Shown: positions 25,401-38,687 of the stretch, piece after piece | Position numbering within the stretch: position 1 is the first letter of the stretch | Layout of the letters: each line of letters starts with the position of its first letter | The notes under the pieces: model-generated | Told to the model about the DNA's origin: nothing | The model's input: the letters and a program-made list of their open reading frames with translations, nothing else | Databases searched by the model: none | Assembly (NCBI GenBank): GCA_032358165.1 | Contig: JAALGY010000059.1 | Span: 434,001-498,000, forward strand | DNA length: 64,000 bases | Origin: Diplosphaera chodatii | Taxonomy: Eukaryota > Chlorophyta > Trebouxiophyceae > Prasiolales > Stichococcaceae | Direction: 5' to 3' | Made by a program: the position numbers and the translations under genes

Positions 25401-26701
25401 GGGCCCTGTCACAGCGACGCTCAGGGGCCTGCTGGTTCACTGCAGGAGCTGGAGGCGGCGGTGGCCGCCGCAGCGGCGGCTGGCGACTTCAGGGCGCCGG
25501 CGCTGCCGCGGCACGATGCGGCGCAGGCGGCGGCGGTGGCGGCGGCGGTGGCGGCGGGGTGCGGGCCCGTCGGCAGGGCCGCCCTGCAGCACCTGCCCGC
25601 CGCGCTGGGCGGCCTGCGCAGCGGTGGTGTGCAGGTGTGGTCCGTGAGCGCAGATACAGGCTGGAGGTCGGGGTTGTGGTGGGCACCCAACAACTCGGGA
25701 CAGAGCGTGGGCTGCCGAAAGAGGTGATGCGGGCAGCAGCGGCATGGACCCTGTCTCGGCCGCCTGACTTTTTGAGCTGAGCTTGCAGGGCGCGCACGCG
25801 GCGCTGCTGGCGTCGCTGCAGGGCAGCAGCGGGCGGTCTCCGCCGCCGGGGCAGCAGCAGCCGCAGGGCCAGCAGCAGCCGCAGGTCCCGCGCCCCACCC
25901 CGGGGTGGGGCGCCCGCCCTGCCCTGCCAGCCAGGCAGCAGCCCCGGGCCCCGCCGCAGCAGCAGCAGCAGGTGCGGCAGCCCCAGGGCCAGCAGCAGCA
26001 GGTGCGGCCAGTGTCATCGCAGCAGCTTCGCCCCCAGCAGCAGCAGCAGCAGCCGAGGCCGGCAGGCGGCGCGCCGAACGGTCGGCCGCAGCAGCCGCGC
26101 CCCCAGTCACCGGGTCAGTGGAGTGTCCCATGTCTGGAGCTTGTTCTGGTCGGTGTATGCTCACTATTTGAAGCTGCTCACCTGGTGCAGTGATTTGTGT
26201 GCTTGTCAGGCGCATGGGCTGATGCTGCGCTGTGCATGTCACTCGACAGGGCGGTGGCAGCTGCCGCGGGGTGGGCAGGCCGGCGGTGGCGGCGGCGGGC
26301 GCGTGATCACCTACCTGCCGCCCGGCAGCTCCGGCGGCGCGGGGCCGCAGCCCGGGGCCCGCCCGCAGCAGCCGCGGCCGGCAGGCCAGCCGCGGCCCCC
26401 TGCAGCCGGCATGCCCCCGAGCGCCGGGGCTCAGAGACAGCAGCCGATCTCGCCGCGGGGCAGCGGCGGCAGCGGCGGCGGCGGCGGGGCCCCACACAGG
26501 CAGCAGCCGGTCTCGCCTCGGGGCAGCGGCGGCGCCGGGGCGCCCGGCCGGCTGCAGCCGGGGTCGCCGCGGGGGCGGGCGCCGCCGCCGCGGCCCAGCG
26601 CCGCCGCCAGCATCGCGGCGGCGTGGCTGCGGGGGGAGGACCCCGCCTTCGCGGCGGCCGCGGCCGAGGAGGAAGCTGCTGCAGCGGCGCGCAGGCAGTA
26701 G
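10476..26701 (+). CDS. PIE1: SWR1-class chromatin-remodelling ATPase (PIE1/SRCAP/Swr1)
   Basis: Catalytic subunit of the SWR1 complex, which exchanges H2A-H2B for H2A.Z-H2B in nucleosomes. Very long, with many introns. Order: low-complexity Ala/Gln N-terminus; HSA domain (about 11846-12350: [20 protein letters not shown], then [12 protein letters not shown]); the [14 protein letters not shown] helix (about 12560-12596); an acidic region; SNF2 lobe 1 from about 15333 with Walker A DEMGLGKT (15433-15456), DEAH (16252-16263) and [15 protein letters not shown]; a long insert between lobes, typical of the SWR1/INO80 group; lobe 2 (19352-20220) with [29 protein letters not shown] and [36 protein letters not shown]; and a SANT-like stretch (about 23890-24220: [14 protein letters not shown] then [15 protein letters not shown]). 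The last 2 kb is Ala/Gln/Pro-rich. ATG 10476 is the first in its frame; an earlier exon is possible. The stop is TAG at 26699. Confidence 0.93.
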
Positions 26702-27450
26702 CAAGCTTCCCAGGGACGCAGGGCTGCGTTGTTGTCGGGTCGTGTGGTAAATCAACGAGCGCTAGTCTGTGGAGAGGAGGGCGGTCTGGGCGTTGAGTGC
26801 CTCTAAACACGAGCGTCGGTACCTGGCAACCCCGCTGTGCACCATATCACAGTTTGCAGTTAGTCTGGTAGAAGGTGGACGTGTAAAAGTCCTTCGGTCG
26901 AAGGACTTCGTCAGACGCTGCTGGCGTCCTGCTGAGCATGGCCAGGATAAGGCTTTCACTTTGGGTACCGGTACCTGTCAGCCCAAAGGTCAGACAAAAT
27001 ACCACTGCATACCGTATGGTTGGACTCTGGCGCCCTGCTACTGCTCAACGGCTGAGCCAACGCACTGTCGTCTTTTGACCATCGTGCCTACTCGCAAGGT
27101 ACCCAGCAACCTTCTGACAGCAGCATACGAAGTAGCATTCCTGCCCTTGCGGTATGCACACGCCCTTACAGCCTACGGTCCTTCACCACCCCAGCTGCAG
27201 CTTGGGTTGCACACCGGATTGTGCAACATACAGCAGTGGGTCCGTTCTTCTAAACATGATGCTATTCACCATGCTAACAAGCAGTGCTGCAAGGAATTCG
27301 GATCAAGGCTGTGCGGCAGCTGCTGCACCTCATAGCAGGATGCATCGTCCGAGAGAAGGCACATCACGTGAGTCATTCTGTTGTGATTGTGCAGAGTGTG
27401 CATTGAGGTGAGCAGGGAATCTGTATCCTCATCCGCATGAGTGACTTGGT
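26702..27450. other. Intergenic stretch between SWR1-like gene and H4
   Basis: About 750 bp between the 3' ends of two convergent genes. It holds the 3'UTR of the remodeller. No other supported feature. Confidence 0.5.
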
Positions 27451-27466
27451 GGTGTTGAAAAACACC
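27451..27466 (-). terminator. Histone 3' stem-loop of H4
   Basis: On the minus strand a 6-bp stem GGTGTT/AACACC closes a TTTC loop, 38 nt after the H4 stop. It is the mRNA 3'-end processing element of replication-dependent histone genes. Confidence 0.93.
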
Positions 27467-27504
27467 AGTTTGTTTGGGTTTGGCTGCTGGGTTGCGCGAT
27501 GCGC

Positions 27505-29461
<1,957 letters not shown>

Positions 29462-29497
29462 ATCTGGGTCGCAACCAAACCCACAACAACCACAAAT

Positions 29498-29513
29498 GGT
29501 GTTTTTCAACACC
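29498..29513 (+). terminator. Histone 3' stem-loop of H3
   Basis: GGTGTT-TTTC-AACACC, 36 nt after the H3 stop codon. Identical in sequence to the H4 and H2B elements. Confidence 0.94.
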
Positions 29514-30185
29514 ACCAACAATTTTGCGGGATGCTCATCCTTCTGGCATTGCATCTTGCCATGTGTCGACGTCCTAGCGCGCCTTTGGTGGTCCTCACCT
29601 GTTCTGCATGTTTGGTCTCATACGCGCTGCTGTACTGTTGCCGATACGATATGCAGAGCGCAGCTCAGTGGCATCATGTGATGCAGTTGTGCTCAGTTGC
29701 ATGCCACCACGGCAGGAACTCCAGCTGTGGCACAGCCGGCCGCTGCTACTGTACCTGTTTGTTCAGCTGCTAGGACGGTCGTCACTTGCTGCTGCAGAAT
29801 ATCGCAGGTCCGTTTGCTGTTCTGCAGGTCCATGTACCATAGCAGGTGCACCGTGCGTGATCTTACGTGCTACTACGGTATGTAAGGGGGGACCGTCAGG
29901 ACTAACTGCCGAGAGACCCATCCCACTTCTGCAGAACGATGCTGAAGACCGCACTTGCTGGTTTGAACCTTGTTTCTAACCTTGGTACAACTACAGCAGG
30001 TGCTCCTCCAAATGCACAGGTACGCACTATGCAGGAGGAGCAGGCGCACACCGCGGCGCGGCGTTCCGTAGTGTCGACCAGCCGACAAATGCACTGACGC
30101 TGAATGGAAACTGAGGAGGCGGAAACTGTGCACATTGGTACGCCTGCAAGGACAGAGTTGTGGCATCCAGCACTCGGGTCATGGT
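29514..30185. other. Spacer between the two histone pairs
   Basis: About 670 bp between the convergent 3' ends of H3 and H2B. No supported gene or repeat. Confidence 0.5.
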
Positions 30186-30201
30186 GGTGTTGAAAAACAC
30201 C
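30186..30201 (-). terminator. Histone 3' stem-loop of H2B
   Basis: On the minus strand GGTGTT-TTTC-AACACC, 39 nt after the H2B stop. Confidence 0.94.
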
Positions 30202-30240
30202 ATTTTGTTGGTTGGCTGCTGTGCCGCCAGCGCGAGCGCT

Positions 30241-30912
30241 CTAAGCAGAGGTGAACTTGGTCACAGCCTTGGTGCCCTCGGACACGGCGTGCTTGGCCAG
30301 CTCACCCGGCAGGATCAGGCGCACCTGCGCTTGCAAGATGATGTCATGAGTGATCAGATTGTGAGTGGGCACATCTGAGATAGGCATGACAGGGTACGGC
30401 GCGACAGCAGACTGCGGCCCTCCAATGTGCAGACCATCACTGCATACAAGCATCACAAGGCGCACCGCAGTCTGGATCTCGCGGGAGGTGACGGTGGGCT
30501 TCTTGGAGTAGCGCGCCAGCTTGGCGGCCTCCGTCGCGATCTTCTCGAACTGGTCCTGGATGAAGGAGTTCAGGATGGAGATGGCCTTGGAGCTGATGCC
30601 GGTGTCCGGGTGCACCTGCTTCAGCACCTGTGAGCGCAGGAGACCACAGCGTCAGGACAGTGCAGCATTGTTCCCAGCACATTACCGTAAGTGGAAGACG
30701 AGCGTACAATGTGCGGCAAGCCGCCAGTGTGATGCACACTACAGCAGCAGCAGCAGCACCATGCACAAGCTAAGCATAAGCTAAGCACCACGAACCTTGT
30801 AGATGTAGATCTTCCAGGACTCGACAGACCGCTTCTTGCCGCCCTTCTTGCCACCCTTCTTCTGGGCGATGGCCTTGCCGGCCACCTTCTTCTCGGCGGT
30901 CTTGGGCGCCAT
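30241..30912 (-). CDS. H2B: Histone H2B
   Basis: Core histone, 120 residues, from exons 30912-30796, 30627-30466 and 30324-30241. The N-terminal tail is Lys-rich ([12 protein letters not shown]). The fold shows [39 protein letters not shown] and [20 protein letters not shown], and the protein ends AVTKFTSA. The C-terminal Lys of the AVTK motif, the usual monoubiquitination site, is present. The second intron begins with the same eight bases (GTGCGCCT) that open the third exon, so the donor is ambiguous by eye. Only this choice gives the conserved QTAVRLILPG. Divergently paired with H2A. Confidence 0.96.
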
Positions 30913-31496
30913 TGTGTCTGCAAGGCAAATTTTCTGCACATCAGCTATATGTCATGACTCAACGCACGTTGCTTCCTGAGCAGCAGTCGAGTGTTCGAAT
31001 GCCTGCACAGGACGAGGCGGGACAACGGCAATGCAGCACCACGCATAGCCAGAAGCAATATCGTTGCAACCGACGACAGTGGCAGCAGCGTCTAGCTGAC
31101 ATGTTTGGCAAGGACGGCTGTGCTGTTTAGAAGCCGGGCAAACAGTGGCATCCGCCTGCTTGACATATTTGCACCAGTCTCAGACACAAGCACACACGCA
31201 CCTGCTGTGCTGCGTCGGGCGACAGGAGGCTGTAGCTGCGGTGTGGGAAAAAGGTGATGAGCAGGGGAGAGCGGGAATGGCGGGCTGCAGACGGGCAGGG
31301 CGTGAAGTCCACGAACGCACCGGGAATCTACCGATAGATCCCCCCAAAATAGGAACCTACATCTTGGGCGCCTCAACGGATACAAAAGTCGATTGCTGCG
31401 CTGTCTTCGTCATTCCGCTCCTCTCCTGCACTCTCCTCTGCACCTTCTCTGCCTCGAGTGCCTCCCTGCTCCCTCAGCAGCACAACTTCAGCCATC
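30913..31496. promoter_or_regulatory. Divergent H2B-H2A promoter region
   Basis: 584 bp between divergent ATGs. On the H2A side a TATA-like GATACAAAAG lies at about 31379, some 120 bp before the ATG, followed by a CT-rich leader (about 31415-31480). No clear equivalent for H2B. Confidence 0.55.
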
Positions 31497-32209
31497 ATGT
31501 CGGGCCGCGGCAAGGGAAAGAGCGCCAAGAAGGCCGTCAGCCAGTCGTCCAAGGCCGGCCTGCAGTTCCCCGTCGGCCGTGTCGCCCGGTGAGCTGTTGT
31601 TTTGGTCAGCGTTGTTGCCTCAAGTTGAAGGTGACACCGTGCAACGGCGTCATGGCCATCTGTAGCTCATGTGTGCTGCGTGCCGGCTTGGGCGCTGGTG
31701 TGGACCGAGCCCAGTGCCTAGCGAGCGGCTCACCAGCAAGCACTGACATGCTGTGCTGCATATCATGCAGGTACCTGAAGAAGGGCAAGTACGCCACGCG
31801 TGTGGGTGCCGGTGCGCCCGTGTACCTGGCCGCAGTGCTGGAGTATCTGGCTGGTGAGGACTGTCTGCCATGGTAGTCAAGAAGGTGTCTCTGTGCTGTT
31901 GGTGTGTTGTCGCATCGTGCGCCATCCTGCACTAGGTATGAAGAGCGTATGTCTTGCACCTGCGCACTTTTGCCAGTTGCGCTGACATAGTATGCTTTGT
32001 GGCCTGCAGCCGAGGTGCTGGAGCTGGCCGGCAACGCCGCACGCGACAACAAGAAGACCCGCATCGTGCCGCGCCACATCCAGCTGGCGGTGCGCAACGA
32101 CGAGGAGCTGTCCAAGCTGCTGGGCGGCGTGACCATTGCGGCCGGCGGCGTGCTGCCCAACATCCACTCGGTGTTGCTGCCCAAGACCAAGGCCAAGAAG
32201 GAGGTCTGA
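31497..32209 (+). CDS. H2A: Histone H2A (canonical)
   Basis: Core histone, 124 residues, from exons 31497-31588, 31771-31853 and 32010-32209. It shows [34 protein letters not shown], the acidic-patch stretch [13 protein letters not shown] and the tail [12 protein letters not shown]. The acidic patch and L1 region are of the canonical type, not H2A.Z. The tail has no SQ-E/D-phi end, so it is not H2A.X. The presence of a histone stem-loop 33 nt downstream agrees with a replication-dependent gene. Confidence 0.96.
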
Positions 32210-32241
32210 AGCGCCTCCACTGCGGCCTGACCCACCCCAAT

Positions 32242-32257
32242 GGTGTTTTTAAACACC
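32242..32257 (+). terminator. Histone 3' stem-loop of H2A (variant loop)
   Basis: GGTGTT-TTTA-AACACC. The loop ends in A where the other three elements of the cluster have C. Confidence 0.9.
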
Positions 32258-33106
32258 ACCATACCCCCGGAGCGATGTCGCTGCACAGATGTGCCTGTTG
32301 TCATGTGACGTATGACCTGCATACCGAACTGGTTCCACCATCGACTCTCGCGGCCATCAACCCACAGCCTACCTCTTCATGCGACCGGAAGCTGCGCTTG
32401 CGAGCAGCTGCCCTCGGTGTTGTGAGCCATGCTTGCCTCTCATATGTGTGGGACAGATGTGTGGTACTTGAGGCTGTCCGTCTGCTGCTGACAGCGCGAA
32501 CGACATGAGTCACCAAAGCAGATTCCTTTGTATGGTACGTTTGTTTGCCATCGCCTCGGCACGGAGGCATGTCATCGCGCACGCACTGGGGCAGATCTGG
32601 GTGGGTCCGACCACCTTCTTACCAAACAAGAATGATGCCCACTGCGCAGTGGAGCAAATGTATACTGTTCTCGCAGTCCTCCACGCACCGTCAGCAACTC
32701 CACAACTGCAATTGCTGACGTCTCACGGCAGACAGGGTGTGTGCGCCTTCATGGCTGCAGTCTACACCGGCCACAGCACCAGCTTGCTGCAGCCGTTGAC
32801 CGTAGCTTGGCACCTGAATGCAATGATGCTGCTGCCAAACCAAACAGTGACTCGGCTGCAAGGCTCCTGGTAACATTGCAGCGTCATAGTCATAGCTATG
32901 TACACTACCAAATCAGGTTTCCTGTCAATGTGCGGGTGCTGCGTTCTTCATACTGTGAGTGCTACCCTGCTGGACCACCCCTGTACTTCAGCTTATTAGG
33001 CTTGCCATCCTTCAGATACATCACGTGTGCCGGAGTCCGGACACGACTTCAATTGCCTGCTGCTGCTTATTGAGCTGTGCCCTCTCTGCATGCTGCCTGG
33101 CGATGC
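32258..33106. other. Intergenic stretch between H2A and multicopper oxidase 1
   Basis: About 850 bp between convergent genes. No supported gene, RNA or repeat seen. Confidence 0.5.
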
Positions 33107-36100
33107 TCAATACTCGGGACCGTTGTACTCGCTCCGGCCGCAGGACGTCAGCCAAAAGTTGTGGCCGGGGTCGTCCAGATAATCCCCCTTGGGTGGGTAG
33201 AACACCCTGTAGTACTCGCGTGCCAGCAGCTCCTGCATATGTACACCGCCTCGGCATGTCAAAGGGTGCCTGGTTGCAGTCTTCACACGCAGCATCTGCT
33301 GAAAGTGTACTTCATTGAATAAGCGACACTTATGAGCGGAAAACTGTAGCTGCTGACGATGGTGTGCCAGAGCGCACAGCAAGTCGGCAACACTCTCAGC
33401 GGGGGTGGGTTCAAAGATGGTTGTCTCACCCGGCCGTAGTAGCTGGTGAGCGGGGGCGCCGCCACCGTCTCGGGGCTGCCGTAGGTGGTGTTCCGGTCGT
33501 CGCCCCACCGGTCGGTGTACGTGAGCGGCGACTCCTGCAGGCTGGTGTAGTTGAAGCTGGGCGTCTTGCTGAAGGTCAGGCCGCCCAGCGCGTCCTTGAT
33601 CTGCAGGCAGCGTGGTGCAGAGTCAGTTGTTGTTGGGCTCGCTGCGATGCGCTTCACTTGAAGGTGGTGACGAGCAGGTGTGTCGCATCCCCAGCACCTA
33701 TCTGTAGTGGCGTGGTAAATATGCTGCGTAACACCAGAAAAACAAAGGGCCCATGTGCGGCATCTCCGCTCACCATGAACGCGCGGAACATGTCGTTGTC
33801 CTCGTGCACGTTGTTGTGGCAATGCATCATGTACTCGCCCAGCTCGGGGCCGTAGCGCGCCGCCAGCGTAATCTTGCCCACGTCAGCGCCAATGTGCATG
33901 ACGTCCTGCACATACAAGATGCGATGCGTGAGCACTGCGACTCAGTGCAGCTGCTTACGGCGCCACAGACGTGCTGCAATGCCGCTCGGCCAGCTTGGCA
34001 GCCCCAGAGCCCCAGGGCAACCGGCCCTGTCAAGTTTGCAGCCGCACAGCACTGCCATGGCAGCCGGCAGCTCAAGGGTTTGCACTCTGCACACCAACCA
34101 GGGTCCCATTCCTACCTTGGGCGCATTCTGCAGCTCAGAGGGACACGGCTGCCAGCCGCCGCCGCCGCCGGACTGCGCAGAGCCGTCCCAGTTGGCGCCC
34201 TGCCACGCTACGCAGAAGAAGTCCTGCAGCACGACACCCAGCAGTTATTATAGTGGTGCTGCGGCCAAGCGGATGTGTGCATTCCAGCTTGGCCACCGGT
34301 GGGGCCTTGGCGGTGGTCGCCCAAGCCGATTGCCTGTGCGATGGGGTGGTAAACACAGGAAAGGGCAGCCTGCGCACAGGAATTGTGACATTGTGTGGGG
34401 GTGGCGCACCACCAGGTGAATGTGGACGGGGTGGATCCAGCCGCCGCCCGCCTCCAGAGTCCACAGCTCCACCGTGTTCTGGCCCACGTTGTTGAACTCG
34501 ATGTGCTTGCCCTTGCCTGCGGCACAAACATGGCACCGCTGTCAGTCTCATGTGCAGTGGCATGGCATCTGGAATGGTCATCACGCCGGCGGCATTTGCA
34601 TCAACGTGTTTGCCGAAGAAGGGCAGCGCCATCACCACAGTCGGCTGACCAGGCACAGGGGGCTCACCCAGGGTATCGGCATGGTCCCAGCCGCGGTCGT
34701 TCAGCAGCCACATGCCCGAGCTCTGCAGGCGGTGGTCAGGACTTCTGGTCAGTTGAGGGTGTGGACTGGTCGACTGAGTTAGCTCCGAGATGCCATGCGC
34801 AGGACAAACCTGGAGAATGCAGCCGTTGTGCCCAGACAAGCAGCTGGCGCATGGAGCCAGTGAGCGCTGCAGGCTCACCTTGCCGAACTTCAGGGAGCGG
34901 TCGGTCTCGCCCCGCAGCGCGCGCGCCGTCAGGCTCTGCACAGCAGCAAGCGAGAAAGCCGTTGCAGCCATTTCCCCCGGCTGCACTGGAGACGCAAGCA
35001 CTACAATACAAATGCCAAAGACAAACCCTGGGCTGGGTCTGTGCTTGCAGCCTTGCTCGAATACAACAATGAGCCAACGCAGACAGGCGCCTCACCTGGA
35101 ACAGGGCCGGAGGCAGGAAGGCGTCTTGCTGCAGGGTGCCGTTGGCCCGGGCGGCGTTCAGCCGGGGGACCTGCGCGTCGTGGTCTGGCGCGCCGACGTT
35201 GATCTTCATGAGCAGGTGGCTGTAGCAGAAGTAGGGCGTCTCGGAGGTCGTGCGCGCCGGCTGGTGCTCGTTGACCAGGTAGATGGTCTGCAAATGGATT
35301 GCCGGGGTGAAGATGAGCGGCAGCAGGGGCGCTGTGTCGGTGCCGACATGCAGATGCACGGAGTGCTGACCCGTGCGGGCAGGGGCGCCCAGTCAGGCAG
35401 CATGCAGGAAGGTTGCTGAGCACACTGGAGGCACAGTCGTCTGCTCACCGACTGGTTGTAGGCGCTGAAGTCGCAGATGATGTCCCTGCAGAGCACACAG
35501 TCAAATGCTGGTCAACTGGGGTTGCCTGAGCTAACGCTTCTATGTCACACATTGGCAGGCGTGCAGGCCGCCCTGCGCTTGCAGAGCACGGCTCTGTGGC
35601 CCACCAGCGGTATGCGACGTCCGTCATCAGGCCATTGGGCGGCATGCGGTGGTTCATGGCGTCCGGCATGACGCCGCCGTCGGAGCCGATGATGTGGCAC
35701 ACCTTGCTGCCCATCTCCACCCCCATGTCATCCCGGAACTGCGTAACACATAACACACTCAGCCACCCCATCTGCAACCCTTGTCAGTTTGTACCTCCTC
35801 CCTGGCTGTGCTCGTCGCCGCAGCCGGCGTGCGCACAGTCCATGCTGAGCATGGTGCGCGCAGGACCCACCGTCAGGATGCGCGCGCGGCTCGGCGAGGC
35901 GTTCAGCACGCGGAAGCGCTGCCACGAGGCCGTGACGGCCAGCACGGGCCACGGCTGGCCGTTGATCAGGTTGATGTCGCCCCACAGCTGGTCGTGGTGC
36001 ACGCCTGCGCCGGCAGCAGGGAGCCGCCTGAGCCTTGGGGTCGCACTCCTCAGTCAGGAGAAGGCGAGCTGCACGGTGTCCTTGGGACCTGGCATGCACA

Positions 36101-36144
36101 ACGAAGGCGGCAGCATGGCAGCTCCAGGTGTTCTCTTTCCCCTC

Positions 36145-36175
<31 letters not shown>

Positions 36176-38687
36176 CGGCGCACCTAGGCGGTCGTACTTC
36201 AGGCGGCAGACGCCCGGCGGGTCGGACGCTTTCCGCGTGTCCACGACAATATCCTGTACATACAGAATGTGAGGGTGACGCATGGGGTGCCACTGTCCAC
36301 TGTCCAGAGGCAACTGTGGTGCTGGAGTCCACGGATGACCAAATTTCCTGAGCGTGACCTGACCTGGATGATGAGTGGCCATTCCGGCACGCCCGGCTTG
36401 CCCTTCTCAACGTTCTTCTCGACGTAGTACCTGCAGCACCGGTGCTCCAGGTTTGTTGCACATGAGGGACCCGACGGTGTCTTGCAGCATCCAGTCAACA
36501 TGTGTCTGGCTGCACATGCAGCCGCTGGACACTTTGCGTCCTCTCATTTGGTCATTGCAACTCACGGGTCGTCTTCCGGGCAAGGGCGGGTGATCCGCAT
36601 GCCCGCCATGCCTGTGAGGCGGTCACAGCCAGTCAGGCTCGACTGTTTCCAGACAGCACTGTGCGATGCATTGAATGGCGCAACTGAGGTGAAGAGGGTC
36701 CAGCGGACTGCTCACCAGCATACACGTTCTCAGATGTGATGCCGACGCTGTGGTCGTGGTAGAACAGCGTTGCGTGCCGGTTGTTGGGCAAGATGTAATC
36801 CTGCATGCCAACAGCGCATACCAGCTGAGGTGACCATGCAGTGTTGCCACAGACATCTCCAGGCGTGCATGTCAGCTTGTCGCAGGGCAGCAAGATGCCG
36901 CAGGTTGCAGCACTGCACCTTGGTCTCGCCGCGGCAGAAGTACTGCTCCGCCCAGCCGTCCATGCTGCTGACGGATGCCTGGCCGTGGTGGTGCACCTGA
37001 CGGAAAACGAAATTTTCCATTTTGCCCGTATCTGGAATTGATTCGAAAACTCAACAGTCTTTTGGAAAACTATATCAGGACTTTTTGTTCGTGTTTCCAA
37101 AATTTCACCACTGTGGCGCGCCCGTAGCCGCGCGTCTTCACCAGCTTCTCAGTCGTCATGTTGCGCTGCTGGTAGCGCGCCATGCGGTTGGCGCACAGGT
37201 CCTTCTCGCCTGCGCGCAGCGCTCATGGAACGCGCTCAAGGCCCAGACTGCTTTCAGGGAGGCCAGCCTCCCAGCCAAGTACGCTGCAGCATGGGCCACT
37301 GCAGCCGCAGCACAGATTGAACAGGAGGCGGTCGCGGCTTCACTATGGTAAGGGTTGCAGGCTATCTTGGAATCTACGCACCAGCGCCGCCGGCATTGGC
37401 GGGCCCCGCGGCCCCAAAGTACGGGTTGTCCTGGATGTTGTTGGTGAAGCGCACCACGTCCTGCACGCCCCTGCAGTGCAAAGAGCACAGTTTGCATCAG
37501 GCGGCACAGCAGGCGGCTTTTCATCGGGCTGGAGGTGCAAAACTTGGTACAGGCAGGATGGGCACGCCCGCAGAGGCAGCCCAACTGCTGGCAGGCAAGC
37601 AGCGACTTGCACTCCAACTCACGTCTGGCTGTACATGATGGGGCCAGGGACCACGCCGTTGTACGAAAGCACCGGGATCTGCTGGCAGGGCGTGTCATCC
37701 GCGAGGCCAAAGTCGAAGAAGGTCTGCTTGATGTCGATGTTGAAGCCGTACATGCAGCGGTCCTCCTGCAGGTGACGGTTTCAGACCATCACACAGCCCA
37801 GCCTTCACTGCCACATTGGTTGCGGCGGCAGCCGCCTGCTACGATACGCCTGTCACTGCGGTTGCACATGAGGCTGAGCCACGCGCCGTGCACTGTGCAG
37901 GGGCACCTTGTCGCAAGGCGTGGGGCTCAGCGAGTTCTCCAGCTCGGTGAGGTGGCGGTAGGGCCGGGTGAACACCAGCGGCGTGGTGTTGAAGGGCGAG
38001 GAGGGGTACCCGTTCACCTGCGCAGCAGTTGCGTATCCCCTCAGACCCTGAGCCTTGATGCGGGAGCGGACCGAGGCGCTTCAGATGTGCGGCTTGTGAC
38101 AAACTGGTCCATGCCAAAACCTGCTGTGCATGAGGATGTTGCAGGACCTGAGCGCGACGCGCAGGGATGAGAGAAGCGGCCTGATCGGCACGTGTACACA
38201 GCAGGGGGCAGGCAGCTAAGCAGGCTCACCGTGATGGGCTTGCCGGGCGAGGCCAGGACGCACTTGTCTCCGGCCGGCGACAGGAAGGGGTTCCACTTGC
38301 CGGCGGTGCTGCCGGGGACGCCCGTCGTGACGGTGGAGCCGCCGCCGCCGCCGCCGGTGTCGCTGGTGGTGGGCTTGGGCGGCGGCGGCGCGCGGACCGG
38401 GGTGGAGCCAATGCTCGCAGGCGGCGGGGGGGAACGCAGCGGCGCTGCGGTTGGAGAGGCGCTGGCGGTCGCAGGCGGCGGCGGCGGCGGCGGCGGGGAG
38501 CTGACAGGGGCCGCGGTGGTGACGGTGGGCCCTCCAGGGCTGCCTTTGCCGCTGCCGCCGGGGCTGCCGCTGCCGCCGCCGCTGCTGCCGCCGTTCTTGA
38601 GCAGGGCGCGGCCGGGGCGCGCGTCCGCCGAGGCCGCGAGCAGGCACAGCGCCAGCAGCGCGTGGTGTGCCTGCAGCCAGCGGTCAT
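33107..38687 (-). CDS. Secreted multicopper oxidase, CotA/bilirubin oxidase/LPR type
   Basis: Oxidises a small substrate or metal ion and reduces oxygen to water. All four copper motifs are present on separate exons: HHHG (near 36985), YHDH (near 36750), HPVHIHL (near 34420) and HCHNNVHEDNDM (near 33820). The last Met is the axial type-1 ligand. YHDHSVGIT and the HEDNDM ending point to the CotA/bilirubin oxidase/plant LPR ferroxidase class rather than plant laccases or Fox1. The N-terminus has a hydrophobic signal (HHALLALCLLAASADA), then a Gly/Ser- and Pro-rich stalk (PPPPPPPP, about 38600-38350) before the catalytic region. This suggests secretion into the wall. The exact start codon is not resolved: GCAG just before the signal looks like an acceptor, so the ATG may sit in an upstream exon. 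Stop TGA at 33107-33109. Iron oxidation is possible but not shown. Confidence 0.88.

Noticed and set aside
31497..32209. Possibility that the H2A beside the SWR1-like gene is H2A.Z
   Set aside because: The acidic patch, L1 region and C-terminal tail are those of canonical H2A, and a replication-type stem-loop follows.
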